Shown here in pieces: positions 20,401 through 28,806 of a stretch of DNA of 64,000 bases. Source of the DNA: Nitrospira sp. KM1 (GTDB lineage Bacteria > Nitrospirota > Nitrospiria > Nitrospirales > Nitrospiraceae); NCBI RefSeq assembly GCF_011405515.1, contig NZ_AP022671.1:3782001-3846000 (forward strand), read 5' to 3'. Under the pieces are notes generated by a model. It did no database searches. It had not been told where the DNA came from and worked only from the letters and a program-made list of their open reading frames with translations. A program made the translations under genes and the position numbers. The number at the start of each line of letters is the position of its first letter. Within the stretch, counting starts at the first letter, position 1.

Positions 20401-23400
20401 TTGGAACGGAGGCCTCCGACCGCTACCACGGGAAAGGGAGCGACGATCTAATCGCGGGTGGTGGTGGAAACGACCTGCTTCTGGGAGGCTCCGGGGAGGA
20501 TGATCTCAAAGGAGAGGCGGGAGACGATCAGTTGTTCGGAGGAGCAGGCGATGATCATCTGGACGGAGGAATCGGCGATGATGAATTGGGTGGAGGATAT
20601 GGCAACGATACATTGACCGGCGGAGCTGGAAACGATGTCTTGGACGGCGGCGCCGGCGCCGATACCTATGTCTTTAACTTCGGAAATGGACAAGATGTCA
20701 TTCGTGACACAGCAAATATCGGAGGAGATAATCGTCTGTTCTTTGGACCGGGGATCATCTTGTCGGATCTCCAATTCTCCCAAAATTATGGTGGACAAGT
20801 CGGGGTGCCCATCAACGGCGTCCATGTGATCGTTGATGCGATCTATGTCGGGAACACCGGGGATCGCGTTGATCTTCCCAACATTCCAGATGTGACCCCA
20901 GGTCTTCGGACCATCTCGTTCGCAGACGGCCTCACGATCGATCTGTTCGACTATTACGCCGCCAGCCAGATTCAGGAAGATCAGAATCTGACCGCTGTTG
21001 ACGCAGGTGCGACGCTTATAGGCGGAGCTGGAAACGATACTTTGCATGGAGGAGTAGGGAACAATGTGTTGATAGGCGGCGGAGGGAGCAACACTCTGAT
21101 CGGTGGGGCTGGTCCTAACATGTTTTATAGTGCTTCGGCGGCAAATAATACGGTGTTTTTTGGAACTGGTTCAAATGTTCTTGCCATTCCAGCCGGTTCG
21201 AGCAGCAATATTGTGCATGTCTTGGGAACTCCGGCTTCGAACAAGGTCGTGTTTGCCGGGGGCTACCATACCTTTCTTCCGAATCTCACATTTGGCTCGC
21301 TCTTGATCCGATATGGATCTGAAGGAGGCGAGTTGCACATCGAAGGGTTCAACCCGAACGATGCGTATGCAAATCCAGGAATTGGGACGTTCGAATTCAC
21401 TGACCGGACATTGACCTATCAACAATTAATCGATTTGGGTTTCGATGTTTCGGGGACCGAAGGCGATGATCTATTGACCGGGAGCAGCGCGACGGACCGA
21501 ATGAAGGGATTTGGTGGGAACGATACGCTGAGCACCGGTCTGGGAAATGACGTGCTCGAAGGGGGAATCGGAAACGATACTCTCGTGGGCGGGTCCGGCG
21601 ATGACACGTATCTGTTCAACCTCGGCGACGGCGTGGATACGATCGAAGATGCCGCCTTGACGGGTGAAGGCAATCGGATCGTGTTTGGCGCCAGCATTCA
21701 GCTGAGCGATCTGACGCTCACCGAGGATCAGGCTGCACGGACGCTCACCATTCAGGTGGGGAGCGGCGGAACGGATCGGCTGATTCTGACCTCCTTCGAT
21801 CACACGGGAGCGAATGGGTCGCTGGTCGTGGAGACGCTGGAATTTGCGGCCGGCAGCACGGCGAACCTCGCCGAACTCGTTGGTGTCCCGATCAACCATG
21901 CTCCGACTGTCGCCAACCCGCTGGCGGATCAGACGGTTCAGGAAGACACGCCATTCAGTATCGGGGTGCCGGCGGATGTTTTTGCCGATCCCGATGCGGG
22001 CGATCTTTTGACGCTCAGCGCGAGTTTGGTCGACGGGAGCGCGTTGCCCTCTTGGTTGAGCTTCGATGCGAGCACGCGCATGTTTAGCGGGACACCGACC
22101 AACGGTGACGTGGGCAGCTTGGAAGTGAAAGTGAGGGCAACGGATGCCGGGAATTTGAGTGTCTCGGATAGCTTCAGCCTGACAGTAGAAAATGTGAATG
22201 ACGCTCCGACGGTGGCCGATCCGATCGTCGACCAATCGGCACAGACCGGATCGGCCTTCTCCTTCAGGGTGCCGGCGGATGTTTTTAAGGACGTCGATAT
22301 GGGCGATATATTGACCTACAGCGCCACGCTGGCCGACGGCAGCGCTCTGCCGGCCTGGCTGGGCTTCGACACCGGCACAAGGACTTTCAGCGGGACGCCG
22401 GGAAGCAGCGATGCCGGAGTCTTGACTCTCAAAGTCATGGTGACGGATTCAGGGAGCCTGAGCGCCGCTGATGACTTTACACTTACCGTCAGCACTGCTG
22501 ATCAGACTCTGACGGGCACCGCCGGGAATGATGTCCTCACGGGCGGCGTCGGGAACGATCAGCTCTTCGGACTGGCCGGCAACGATACACTTATCGGCGG
22601 GGCAGGCAACGATCTCTTGGATGGTGGACCGGGCGCGGACAACATGCAGGGCGGATCGGGCAACGATACCTACGTGGTCGACAATATCGGAGATGTCGTC
22701 GCCGAGAACGCCAATGAAGGCACGGACGGCGTGCAGAGTGTGATCACCTATACGCTCGGGGCGAACGTGGAGAACCTCACGCTCACCGGGACCGCCAATA
22801 TCGCAGGGACCGGCAGCGCGTTCGACAACGTCCTGATCGGCAACAATGGAAACAATACCTTGACCGGCCTGGCCGGCAACGATCGGCTGGACGGCGGCTC
22901 CGGCAGCGACACGATGATCGGCGGGACCGGAAACGACACCTATGTCGTGAACCAGACCGGCGATGTGGTCACGGAATCGGCGAATCAGGGGATCGATACC
23001 GTCGAAAGCGCCGTGACCTACAACCTGGGTTCCAATGTCGAGAACCTCACCCTGACCGGCACGGCCAACATCAACGGTACTGGAAGTTCGGCCGACAACG
23101 TGCTCATCGGGAACAGGGGCAACAATCAACTCGTCGGCGGCTCGGGGAACGACACCTTGGATGGCGGAGCCGGCAACGATATGCTGCAAGGAGGAAGTGG
23201 GAATGACCGGCTCGTTGGTGGACTCGGCGGCGACGCGCTCACCGGCGGCAGCGGCAATGATGTATTGGACGGCGGTGGCGGGCTCGACATACTCGACGGC
23301 GGTTCTGGTGATGACATTCTCCGAGGCGGCGCAGGAAACGATAACCTGACGGGTGGCAGCGGAGCCGATCAGTTTACGGGAGGAACCGGCAACGACATGT

Positions 23401-23798
23401 TGACCGGCGGGTCCGGCAACGACCTCTACAATTTCGCTCGTGGCGACGGCCAGGATACGATCAGGGACATCGATTCGACATCCGGCAACCAAGACCGCGC
23501 GGTCTTCGGCGCAACGATCAATCCCTTGGATGTGATCATTAGTCGCCAGGCCAATGATCTGCGCCTGGCGGTGTACGGCTCGACCGACCAGGTGACGATT
23601 CAGAATTGGTATGCCGGTGCAACCAACCAGATCGAGACGATCCATGCCGGCAACGGCCAGAGACTGCTCAGCACGCAGGTGGATCAGCTCATCCAGGCAA
23701 TGGCGACCTTTACCACCCAGACGGGCCTCACCTGGGAGCAGGGTCTCGCGCAACAGCCGCAGCAAGTCGAGAGTATTCTTGCCGCCAGCTGGCAGTAG
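14397..23798 (+). CDS. Giant RTX protein with N-terminal lipase-like domain
   Basis: 3133 residues. AAGGAG precedes ATG 14397. Residues 1-400 contain the lipase nucleophile elbow GHSLGGHLA with Ser175, in the setting of class 3 (DUF2974-like) lipases; the Asp and His partners are not certain. Calcium-binding nonapeptide repeats (GGxGxDxLx) start near residue 570 and fill most of the protein in several blocks. They are interspersed with at least six haemolysin-related modules of form DTYxFxxGDGxDTIxD...LxFxDG (about residues 1195-1275, 1340-1430, 1900-1990, 2085-2185, 2400-2490, 3010-3100). Two cadherin-like Ig domains (about 2500-2600 and 2600-2700; APTVANPLADQTV, DAPTVADPIVDQS) precede the final RTX block. 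There is no signal peptide, as expected for export by the adjacent type I system with a C-terminal signal. Confidence 0.9.
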   Translation: MANEISTWFKFAIQQMAAESYLDGINLQDPDAVIERLVDGNNNGQIIPPDQFTGKTRFVDLDGVPNANQITGSAQAFVSRYQIIDHHANDATGFSATLMRDMTTGEYALSFRSLEYQDQAQGGDWERDGQGGAAGEIAGAGFALGQLVSMERYYEGLKNSGKLPMGAALNVTGHSLGGHLATVFTELHSADIQQTTIFNGAGRGLIGGVTTVVTETDRIRQLIDAMDAKFVEFDPTGALMSSGSTANVQTLSWYQPAVIQVTGQFQTTGTASLPGGVMRTDGAFAKITQLFGHATSGVDTEVVANSGVHGPVTPILIEGQPLLEGLNQELELQYGNSHSITLIVDSLALQDLFQTVDLALTQVHMEGIFQAASDATAAVIGQTRVAEGDTLELALDGLRKVFLDAATPPTNFNENAGGFGDLTFRNEFYTHLADVQTQLATTFTGQTFQIGSLVGRPTNDLRAAAEAPGPTSLAYRFALKELTPFVVLGADLATTQALYDRQNQTGELSLVNPETGVGELTPQYLTDRAAFLAEKILVNSNASVLFNTTHFHDKVSEYEITPLPGFTRRQMIFGDGTNETIVGGIGADHFYGGSGDDQLNGLAGNDYLEGNRGDDTLNGGSGADTMLGGSGNDTYIVDHAGDVVREYANSGVDTVQSSVTFTLDSQVENLTLTGTSDIHGTGNELANLIAGNDGVNRLEGRDGADTLRGGLGNDILAGGIGNDLLEGGAGFDTYMYNNGDGLDQIEDSDATGRIVFNGSLLQGGVSTDGGATYRSLDGSTGYVLSGGHLIVNGVLTVNANFQSGQFGIQLRDATEADYNNGLETTFWTFGTADDILGGIGSGNHVAHMGGGNDLAIMRLNVGAGNDQLFGEDGNDQLFGGGFHDRLYGGTGNDLLVGDNADPGTVDGNDYLAGEAGNDLLVGGYGDDLLYGGDGIDVLWGDYDAIYPGKMPDGAPQDDFLDGGDGDDELHGGDGNDVLLGGTGNDFLSGEEGDDFADGGAGDDLILGYIGNDSLAGDSGVDTLYGDQGDDVLDGGDENDTLHGGDGADELYGGAGDDQVFGDGLNNPSQLSAASGSDFLDGGAGNDHLEGGIGDDLLFGGEGNDVLFGQGGADSLFGDAGDDELQGGAGNDLLSGDAGNDRLFGQDGADRLYGGGGHDELAGNEGNDNLIGEAGNDVLEGGHGDDVLEGGSGDDTYIFNLGDSHDTITDTVRAGEGNLILFGPGITLDNLVFTPDPTQHTLTIHAGADDSLTLLGFDLNSFQYGVETLAFDNGSQVPLADQLPLPSGLIEGDDSGNVIQSGSGDDVVYAGAGDDTVDAGAGHDTLIGGWGNDVLTGGAGDDTYVFSRGDGTDTIHDTAAAGESNILMLGGGITLDGLHLGLRSGGGLQVETGAPGDAIVFPLFNRFDALGAHAVDQFQFSDGTTRSYAEILGLGFDIVGTENGEFLNGTSVNDRITGLGGSDSIQGHEGSDTIDAGSGDDVVDAGEGNDIVMGGDGNDTLLGREGHNQILGGPGNDTIFGQGGTDFIDGGTGDDEFIGFSGQYTFAFGNGSGHDVISSANGGTYLIQLTPGVVPADVTVGRTGGGLALSLGGGPDTLSIPAFYQNPSFEVHFADGTAWNATTLHSEAGMTQIGTEGDDVLTGFRGFTDELIGLAGNDTYIINDATDSVVEQPDGGRDLVVSAVDYTLSETLEDLTLSGAKFGTGNALDNVLTGDASANVLSGEAGDDILDGGRLGYSFSPPVTINDDTLIGGAGSDTYLYDGNLGGVTTIIDQSANGDMNTLKLSASSFFASADPLQWFRLRLDGSVLVMRMDFPTWSVVEHTREVRFPDFDPADAYGPHAIDVFDFGEGTTTRTYQQLLDLGIDVYGTNQGEVVAGTSAPNRIHGGAGNDTLVGGPRNDVYLFNRGNGADTIIDTAVPGAMNAIQFGEGLNPGDLEFVRGAEILTIDVGSNGDAVILSNYDPTGQAGSSVVESLIFANGMEMSLDELLNFPGGTEGTDTFLGTEASDRYHGKGSDDLIAGGGGNDLLLGGSGEDDLKGEAGDDQLFGGAGDDHLDGGIGDDELGGGYGNDTLTGGAGNDVLDGGAGADTYVFNFGNGQDVIRDTANIGGDNRLFFGPGIILSDLQFSQNYGGQVGVPINGVHVIVDAIYVGNTGDRVDLPNIPDVTPGLRTISFADGLTIDLFDYYAASQIQEDQNLTAVDAGATLIGGAGNDTLHGGVGNNVLIGGGGSNTLIGGAGPNMFYSASAANNTVFFGTGSNVLAIPAGSSSNIVHVLGTPASNKVVFAGGYHTFLPNLTFGSLLIRYGSEGGELHIEGFNPNDAYANPGIGTFEFTDRTLTYQQLIDLGFDVSGTEGDDLLTGSSATDRMKGFGGNDTLSTGLGNDVLEGGIGNDTLVGGSGDDTYLFNLGDGVDTIEDAALTGEGNRIVFGASIQLSDLTLTEDQAARTLTIQVGSGGTDRLILTSFDHTGANGSLVVETLEFAAGSTANLAELVGVPINHAPTVANPLADQTVQEDTPFSIGVPADVFADPDAGDLLTLSASLVDGSALPSWLSFDASTRMFSGTPTNGDVGSLEVKVRATDAGNLSVSDSFSLTVENVNDAPTVADPIVDQSAQTGSAFSFRVPADVFKDVDMGDILTYSATLADGSALPAWLGFDTGTRTFSGTPGSSDAGVLTLKVMVTDSGSLSAADDFTLTVSTADQTLTGTAGNDVLTGGVGNDQLFGLAGNDTLIGGAGNDLLDGGPGADNMQGGSGNDTYVVDNIGDVVAENANEGTDGVQSVITYTLGANVENLTLTGTANIAGTGSAFDNVLIGNNGNNTLTGLAGNDRLDGGSGSDTMIGGTGNDTYVVNQTGDVVTESANQGIDTVESAVTYNLGSNVENLTLTGTANINGTGSSADNVLIGNRGNNQLVGGSGNDTLDGGAGNDMLQGGSGNDRLVGGLGGDALTGGSGNDVLDGGGGLDILDGGSGDDILRGGAGNDNLTGGSGADQFTGGTGNDMLTGGSGNDLYNFARGDGQDTIRDIDSTSGNQDRAVFGATINPLDVIISRQANDLRLAVYGSTDQVTIQNWYAGATNQIETIHAGNGQRLLSTQVDQLIQAMATFTTQTGLTWEQGLAQQPQQVESILAASWQ

Positions 23799-23813
23799 CT
23801 CAGGCTTGGAAGG

Positions 23814-26006
23814 ATGATGCCGTCCGCACCATCGCCTCCCGATGGGATTTCACGCGAGACTCCGTCATCTGCACCGACCGTTGTGTCCGATACCGGACTC
23901 CTGTGCCTTCTCATTCTTTCGCGCTTGTGCGACATCCCGGCCGATGCCGCTCAACTCCGGCATCAGTTTGCCGTGGGACCGCAACCGTTGTCCGACCGTG
24001 AGCTGCTCCGCGCGGCCAAGCACCTGGGATTCAAGGCTGGCCGGCTTCGCACGACCTGGGACGAGTTGGCCGGCACTCCCCTTCCGGCCATGGCCAAACG
24101 CACCGATGGTCGCTACGTGGTCATCGCGAAGGTCGAGCCGGGAAAGGTGCTCTTGCAGGACCCCCTTGAGCCTCGCCCGCTGATCGTGCCGCGACAGGCG
24201 TTCGAGTTCGTCTGGAGCGGAGAGCTGCTGCTCCTGGCCAAGCGGGCCCACCTGCGCGTTCAGGACCTCCGCTTTGATTTCACCTGGTTCATCCCGGCGA
24301 TCGTGAAGTATCGCCGGCTGCTCGGCGAGGTTTTTGTCGCCTCCTTCATGCTGCAACTGTTTGCGCTGCTGACGCCGCTCTTCATGCAGGTCGTGATCGA
24401 CAAGGTGCTCGTTCATAAGGGATTTACGACGCTCCACGTGTTGGCCGTCGGGATGATCGTGCTGGCGCTGTTCGAGGTGTCATTGGGAGGGCTGCGCACC
24501 TATGTTTTTGCCCACACCACGAATCGCATCGACGTCGGGCTCGGGGCGCAACTGTTCCGGCACGTCCTCACCCTGCCGCTGGCGTATTTCGAAGCGCGGC
24601 GGGTCGGCGATACGATGGCGCGGGTGCGCGAGCTGGAGCACATCCGGCAGTTTCTCACGAGCCACTCCGTCACGACCGTGCTGGACCTGTTGTTTACGAT
24701 TGTGTTCCTGTCCGTCATGTGGATGTACAGCGCGTCGCTCACCCTGATCGTAATGGCCTCGCTGCCGTGCTACGCGCTGCTCTCGATCGTCGTCACCCCG
24801 ATGATCCGGGCGCGACTGAACGAGAAGTTCAACCGGGGGGCGGAGAATCAAGCGTTCCTGGTGGAGGCGATCAGCGGAATCCAGACGATCAAGACCTTGG
24901 CGGTCGAACCGCCCCTCCAACGCCGATGGGATGAGCAGCTCGCCGAGTATGTCCGCGCCAGTTTCCGGGTCGTCACCCTCACGACGGTGGCGAGCCAGAC
25001 CGCGGGGTTGGTTCAAAAGATCACCACGATCGCCATCTTATGGTACGGCGCCTATCTGGTCATCGGCGGAGACCTGAGCATCGGACAGCTCATCGCGTTC
25101 AATATGCTCTCCGGCCAGGTGACCGGGCCTCTGTTGCGAATCGTGAGCCTCTGGCAGGAATTTCAGCAAGTCGGAGTGTCGGTCGAGCGGTTGGGCGACG
25201 TGCTTAATACCAAGCCGGAGCCGCTGTATCGCCCGGATCGGATTTCGCTGCCGCAGGTTCAAGGCCACGTCAGTTTCGAAGAGGTGACCTTCCGCTACCG
25301 GCCCGATGGTCCTGAAGTGTTGCGGAAGATGTCGTTTCACGTGCAGCCAGGCCGCGTGATTGGGATCGTCGGGCGGTCGGGATCCGGCAAAAGCACCATT
25401 GCCAAGCTGATCCAGCGGCTTTACGTGCCGGAACGGGGGCGGGTGATTGTGGATGGAATCGATCTGGCGCAAGCGGACCCCGCCTGGCTGCGACGGCAGG
25501 TGGGCGTCGTGCTTCAGGAAAACTTTCTCTTTCACCGCTCGATACGGGACAACATCGCTCTGACCGATCCCGGTTGTTCGATCGATCGAGTCATCGAAGC
25601 GGCCAAGCTTGCCGGCGCCCATGAATTCATCCTGGAGCTTCCGGAAAGCTATGACACATCGGTCGGGGAACAAGGCTGCTCCCTCTCCGGCGGCCAGCGG
25701 CAACGGATCGCCATCGCCCGGGCCCTCGTCTCGAATCCGAGCGTTCTGATCTTCGATGAAGCGACCAGCGCCTTGGATTATGAATCCGAAGCCGTGATTC
25801 AACGCAACATGTCGCAGATCTGCAACGGGCGCACGGTCTTCATCATCGCCCATCGCCTCAGCACAGTCAGGCCGGCGAACCGGATCGATGTGATCGAGAA
25901 GGGAGAAATCGTCGAAACGGGCACACACGATGATCTGCTCGCGCTCAACGGCTTCTATGCCAAGCTTCACCGGCATCAGGACGGACGCTTCGCGTTCGCG
26001 ACGTGA
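23814..26006 (+). CDS. Type I secretion ABC transporter with degenerate C39 peptidase domain
   Basis: 730 residues, the HlyB/LapB-type exporter. Residues 20-140 are a C39-like domain in which the catalytic Cys position reads DTGLLCLLIL instead of DCG, so it is a non-cleaving C39-like domain that binds the substrate, as in HlyB. The membrane domain follows with about six TM segments (FVASFMLQLFALLTPLFMQVVIDKVL onward). The ATPase domain has Walker A GRSGSGKST near residue 520, the signature LSGGQRQRIAIARAL, Walker B VLIFDEATSALD and H-loop IIAHRLST. The gene starts 15 bases after the RTX stop and ends overlapping the adaptor gene. Confidence 0.93.
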   Translation: MMPSAPSPPDGISRETPSSAPTVVSDTGLLCLLILSRLCDIPADAAQLRHQFAVGPQPLSDRELLRAAKHLGFKAGRLRTTWDELAGTPLPAMAKRTDGRYVVIAKVEPGKVLLQDPLEPRPLIVPRQAFEFVWSGELLLLAKRAHLRVQDLRFDFTWFIPAIVKYRRLLGEVFVASFMLQLFALLTPLFMQVVIDKVLVHKGFTTLHVLAVGMIVLALFEVSLGGLRTYVFAHTTNRIDVGLGAQLFRHVLTLPLAYFEARRVGDTMARVRELEHIRQFLTSHSVTTVLDLLFTIVFLSVMWMYSASLTLIVMASLPCYALLSIVVTPMIRARLNEKFNRGAENQAFLVEAISGIQTIKTLAVEPPLQRRWDEQLAEYVRASFRVVTLTTVASQTAGLVQKITTIAILWYGAYLVIGGDLSIGQLIAFNMLSGQVTGPLLRIVSLWQEFQQVGVSVERLGDVLNTKPEPLYRPDRISLPQVQGHVSFEEVTFRYRPDGPEVLRKMSFHVQPGRVIGIVGRSGSGKSTIAKLIQRLYVPERGRVIVDGIDLAQADPAWLRRQVGVVLQENFLFHRSIRDNIALTDPGCSIDRVIEAAKLAGAHEFILELPESYDTSVGEQGCSLSGGQRQRIAIARALVSNPSVLIFDEATSALDYESEAVIQRNMSQICNGRTVFIIAHRLSTVRPANRIDVIEKGEIVETGTHDDLLALNGFYAKLHRHQDGRFAFAT

Positions 26007-26008
26007 CG

Positions 26009-27421
26009 ATGGCCGTGATCCAGACCCTTGCTCGGTATGTCGCGGCGTGGTGCGCGGCATGGTCGGACGACGCTCAACCTTCGGTCAAGGTGAAGCCGGC
26101 CGGCCGAGCGGTCGAATTTCTTCCGGCGGTGCTGGAGATTCAGGATCGGCCTCCGTCTCCGGTCGGACGCGCGATCCTGTGGACGATTGTGGCCGTGTTC
26201 GCGGCGGGGATCCTCTGGGCATGGCTTGGATGGATCGACATCATCGCGACCGCGCAGGGCAAGATCATTCCGAGCGGTTATTCCAAAGTGATCCAACCCT
26301 ACGAGGCGGGGGTCGTTGCGGCGATCCACGTCCAGGATGGGCAGTTGGTTCAGAAGGGCGAGACGCTCGTCGAGCTGGATCCGACGCAGAATCGCGCCGA
26401 TCATGACCGGTCGTCCAATGAGTATCGGGCCGCCAGAGTCGAGGCCGCCCGATTGCGCGCGCTCATCGCCGGCCGGTCGGACTTCGACACGCCTCCCGGC
26501 GCCGATCCACAGTATGTTCGGTTGCAGCAGCAACTGCTTCAGGATCAGTTCGCGGAGTACCGCGCTCGAACGGCTTCGGCGCAGCACTTGATCGATCAGC
26601 GGAAGGCGGCAATCGAGCAGACGCGGGAAAATATTCGCCGGCTCGAGACGATCGTCCCGATGGAGGCTGAACGGGCGGAGGCCTTCAAGAGGCTGTTCGA
26701 GCATGATGCAGTGACGAAAATGGATTTTCTGCAAGCCGAGACGCAGCGGATCGATAAGACTCAGGAATTGGCCGGACAGAAGCAACGGTTGGTCCAAGAC
26801 CGATCGGCCCTTGCGGAAGCGGAAAAGAATCTGCGCGCGCTCGTCTCGGAATTCCAGCAGACGAAACAGACCGAGCTTTCGACCGCGGAAACGAAGGTAG
26901 CCTCGCTGGTGCAGGAAGTTACCAAGGCAAGCCAAAAGGCGGATCTTCAACGGCTGACGTCTCCGATCGACGGGGTTGTCCAGCAACTGGCGATCCATAC
27001 GGTGGGTGGCGTCGTGACCTCAGCCCAGCCGCTCCTCATTGTCGTGCCGCAGGATCACCCGGTCGAGGTGGAAGCGCACGTCGAGAACAAAGATGTAGGG
27101 TTCGTGAGGGAGGGGCAGGACGTGGAAATCAAAGTGGAGACGTTTCCGTTCACGCTGTACGGGACCGTTCCCGGGCGGGTCATCAGCCTGTCGGATGATG
27201 CGGTGCCGATCGAAAAGGGCAAAGACAAACCCCAGGCGGGGCTGATCTTCAGCGCACGGGTCAGTCTGGATCGTTCGATGATCAAGGTCGAAGGTCAGCC
27301 GGTACAACTCTCTCCCGGCATGGCGGTGACTGTGGAAATCAAGACCGGCAGGCGTCGCGTAATGGAGTATCTCTTGAGTCCGTTGCTCAAGTCGGTCAAG
27401 GAAAGCCTTAGGGAACGGTAG
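26009..27421 (+). CDS. Type I secretion periplasmic adaptor (HlyD family)
   Basis: About 470 residues. The N-terminal cytoplasmic part (to about 55) is followed by one TM (ILWTIVAVFAAGILWAWLGWIDIIA), then a lipoyl-like half-motif (AQGKIIPSGYSKVIQPYEAGVVAAIHVQDGQLVQKGETLVELDPT), a long coiled-coil hairpin rich in Gln, Glu and Arg (about 170-310), the second lipoyl half with the family signature near LQRLTSPIDGVVQQLAIHTVGGVV, and a beta barrel. It bridges the ABC exporter and the TolC-like channel. ATG 26009 lies 3 bases past the exporter stop; a GTG at 26003 would overlap it. Confidence 0.92.
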   Translation: MAVIQTLARYVAAWCAAWSDDAQPSVKVKPAGRAVEFLPAVLEIQDRPPSPVGRAILWTIVAVFAAGILWAWLGWIDIIATAQGKIIPSGYSKVIQPYEAGVVAAIHVQDGQLVQKGETLVELDPTQNRADHDRSSNEYRAARVEAARLRALIAGRSDFDTPPGADPQYVRLQQQLLQDQFAEYRARTASAQHLIDQRKAAIEQTRENIRRLETIVPMEAERAEAFKRLFEHDAVTKMDFLQAETQRIDKTQELAGQKQRLVQDRSALAEAEKNLRALVSEFQQTKQTELSTAETKVASLVQEVTKASQKADLQRLTSPIDGVVQQLAIHTVGGVVTSAQPLLIVVPQDHPVEVEAHVENKDVGFVREGQDVEIKVETFPFTLYGTVPGRVISLSDDAVPIEKGKDKPQAGLIFSARVSLDRSMIKVEGQPVQLSPGMAVTVEIKTGRRRVMEYLLSPLLKSVKESLRER

Positions 27422-27451
27422 GCGCGTATCGATTGGAGAAGAGCGATCATC

Positions 27452-28804
27452 ATGACCGGTGGAGGCAAGAAAATACTTCCAAGCCTGATGCTTGTAGGGG
27501 GCCTTGCTCTGGGAGCTCTGAGCGGCGCCTTTGCCGGAGACGAGTCCGTACGCCAGGCCGCGCCGGTTTCTCCGTCGAAGCTCACGCTGACATTACGAGA
27601 GGCGTTGGCGGCCGCGGCCGACAATAATCCCGATGTGCTGCTGCATAAGGAGCGGATCGAGGCGTCAAAAGGACAAGTGTTGACGCAATTGGGAGCCATG
27701 CTCCCCAATCTTTCATCGACCGTCCGGCAAACCCGCCAGACGCAGTTTTTAGGCACCTTCGGCTTGGCGCCGGTGCGAACCGATCCTTTCAGTATTTTCG
27801 ATGCGCGGGTAAACGCTTCTCAAAATCTGTTCAGCCTTAGCCTCATCCAACGGTGGCGGGCGTCGCGGGAAACACTCCACGCGACGGAATTCGAGGCGGA
27901 GATGAGGAAGTTGGATACGATGGCAAGCGTTGCCCTGGTCTATATGGAAAACCTGAAAGCCGCGGCCATGGTCAAAATGCGCGACGCCAATCAGCGTGTC
28001 ATGATCGATTTGCTCGGCAAGATTCGGCACCGGCAGAGTCAGGGGGCAGCGACGGGACTCGATCGCGCGCGATTGGAAGGCCAACTGGCGAATGAGCGGC
28101 AACAGACGACCGAAGCGCGCTATGAAATGCAACGCACCATGCTCACTCTCATCAATCTGCTCGCGCTTCCCTATGACCTCGCGCTGTCTCTGACCGATGA
28201 ATTCCATCGCGAGGTGGGAGCGGTATCGACTCCTGAAGCTGCAGTGGAAGAGGCGCTGACCAACCGCCCGGAGGTGCGGGCGCAATACACGCGAGTGCGC
28301 GCGTCGGAGTTGACCTACTCGTCCATTGCGGGCGAACGGGTGCCTTCTCTCGTGGCGCAGGGAGATTACGGCCTCATCGGGAACCGGTGGAACAACAGTG
28401 CGGACACCTACAACATGGCGGTTCTGCTCCAGGTCCCGATCTTTGACGGGGTACAACGGGAAGGGCGCGTCGTCGAAGCCCGCAGCCAGCTGCGCCAGGA
28501 GGCGCTCCGCATGCGTTCGGTGCTCAATCAGGTCAAGATGGAAGTGTACGATGCGCTGGCGGCGTCGGCCTCGGCCCAGGAACAAATGGCCGTGGCGCAA
28601 GCAGGCTTGGACGCGGCGACGAAGGAATTGGCCTTGGCGTTAGAGAGATACGGCTTGCTCACCGCGGCGAGCCCGTTCGAAGTGACGAACGCGTTGAATG
28701 CCGTCGCGCGGGCAAAAGAAAATCACGTCAATGCGCTGTTTCAATTGAACGCGGCCCGCGTCAATTTGGCGCGGGCGACCGGAGCCTTGCAGACGTTGAA
28801 GTGA
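27452..28804 (+). CDS. TolC-family outer-membrane channel
   Basis: 450 residues. The signal peptide ends near GAFAGDESV. Two OEP (outer membrane efflux) repeats follow: LREALAAAADNNPDVLLHKERIEASKG near residue 50, and EEALTNRPEVRAQYTRVRASELTYSSIAGERVPSLVAQGDYG near 265. Each is followed by long helices, and the strands include NNSADTYNMAVLLQVPIFDG. Such proteins form the trimeric tunnel of type I secretion. The gene lies 30 bases after the adaptor, so the RTX gene, exporter, adaptor and channel form one operon. A convergent gene ends 2 bases away. Confidence 0.92.
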   Translation: MTGGGKKILPSLMLVGGLALGALSGAFAGDESVRQAAPVSPSKLTLTLREALAAAADNNPDVLLHKERIEASKGQVLTQLGAMLPNLSSTVRQTRQTQFLGTFGLAPVRTDPFSIFDARVNASQNLFSLSLIQRWRASRETLHATEFEAEMRKLDTMASVALVYMENLKAAAMVKMRDANQRVMIDLLGKIRHRQSQGAATGLDRARLEGQLANERQQTTEARYEMQRTMLTLINLLALPYDLALSLTDEFHREVGAVSTPEAAVEEALTNRPEVRAQYTRVRASELTYSSIAGERVPSLVAQGDYGLIGNRWNNSADTYNMAVLLQVPIFDGVQREGRVVEARSQLRQEALRMRSVLNQVKMEVYDALAASASAQEQMAVAQAGLDAATKELALALERYGLLTAASPFEVTNALNAVARAKENHVNALFQLNAARVNLARATGALQTLK

Positions 28805-28806
28805 TG

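Noticed and set aside
16100-23700. Short regular DNA repeats that might suggest a CRISPR array.
   Set aside because: They are in frame and encode RTX nonapeptides, with no constant repeat and unique spacer pattern.
14397-23798. Many long open frames on the opposite strand and in other frames of the RTX gene (for example the minus-strand frame at 22449-23765).
   Set aside because: They mirror the repeated GGxGxDxL codons; their composition is that of shadow frames and no ribosome sites support them.
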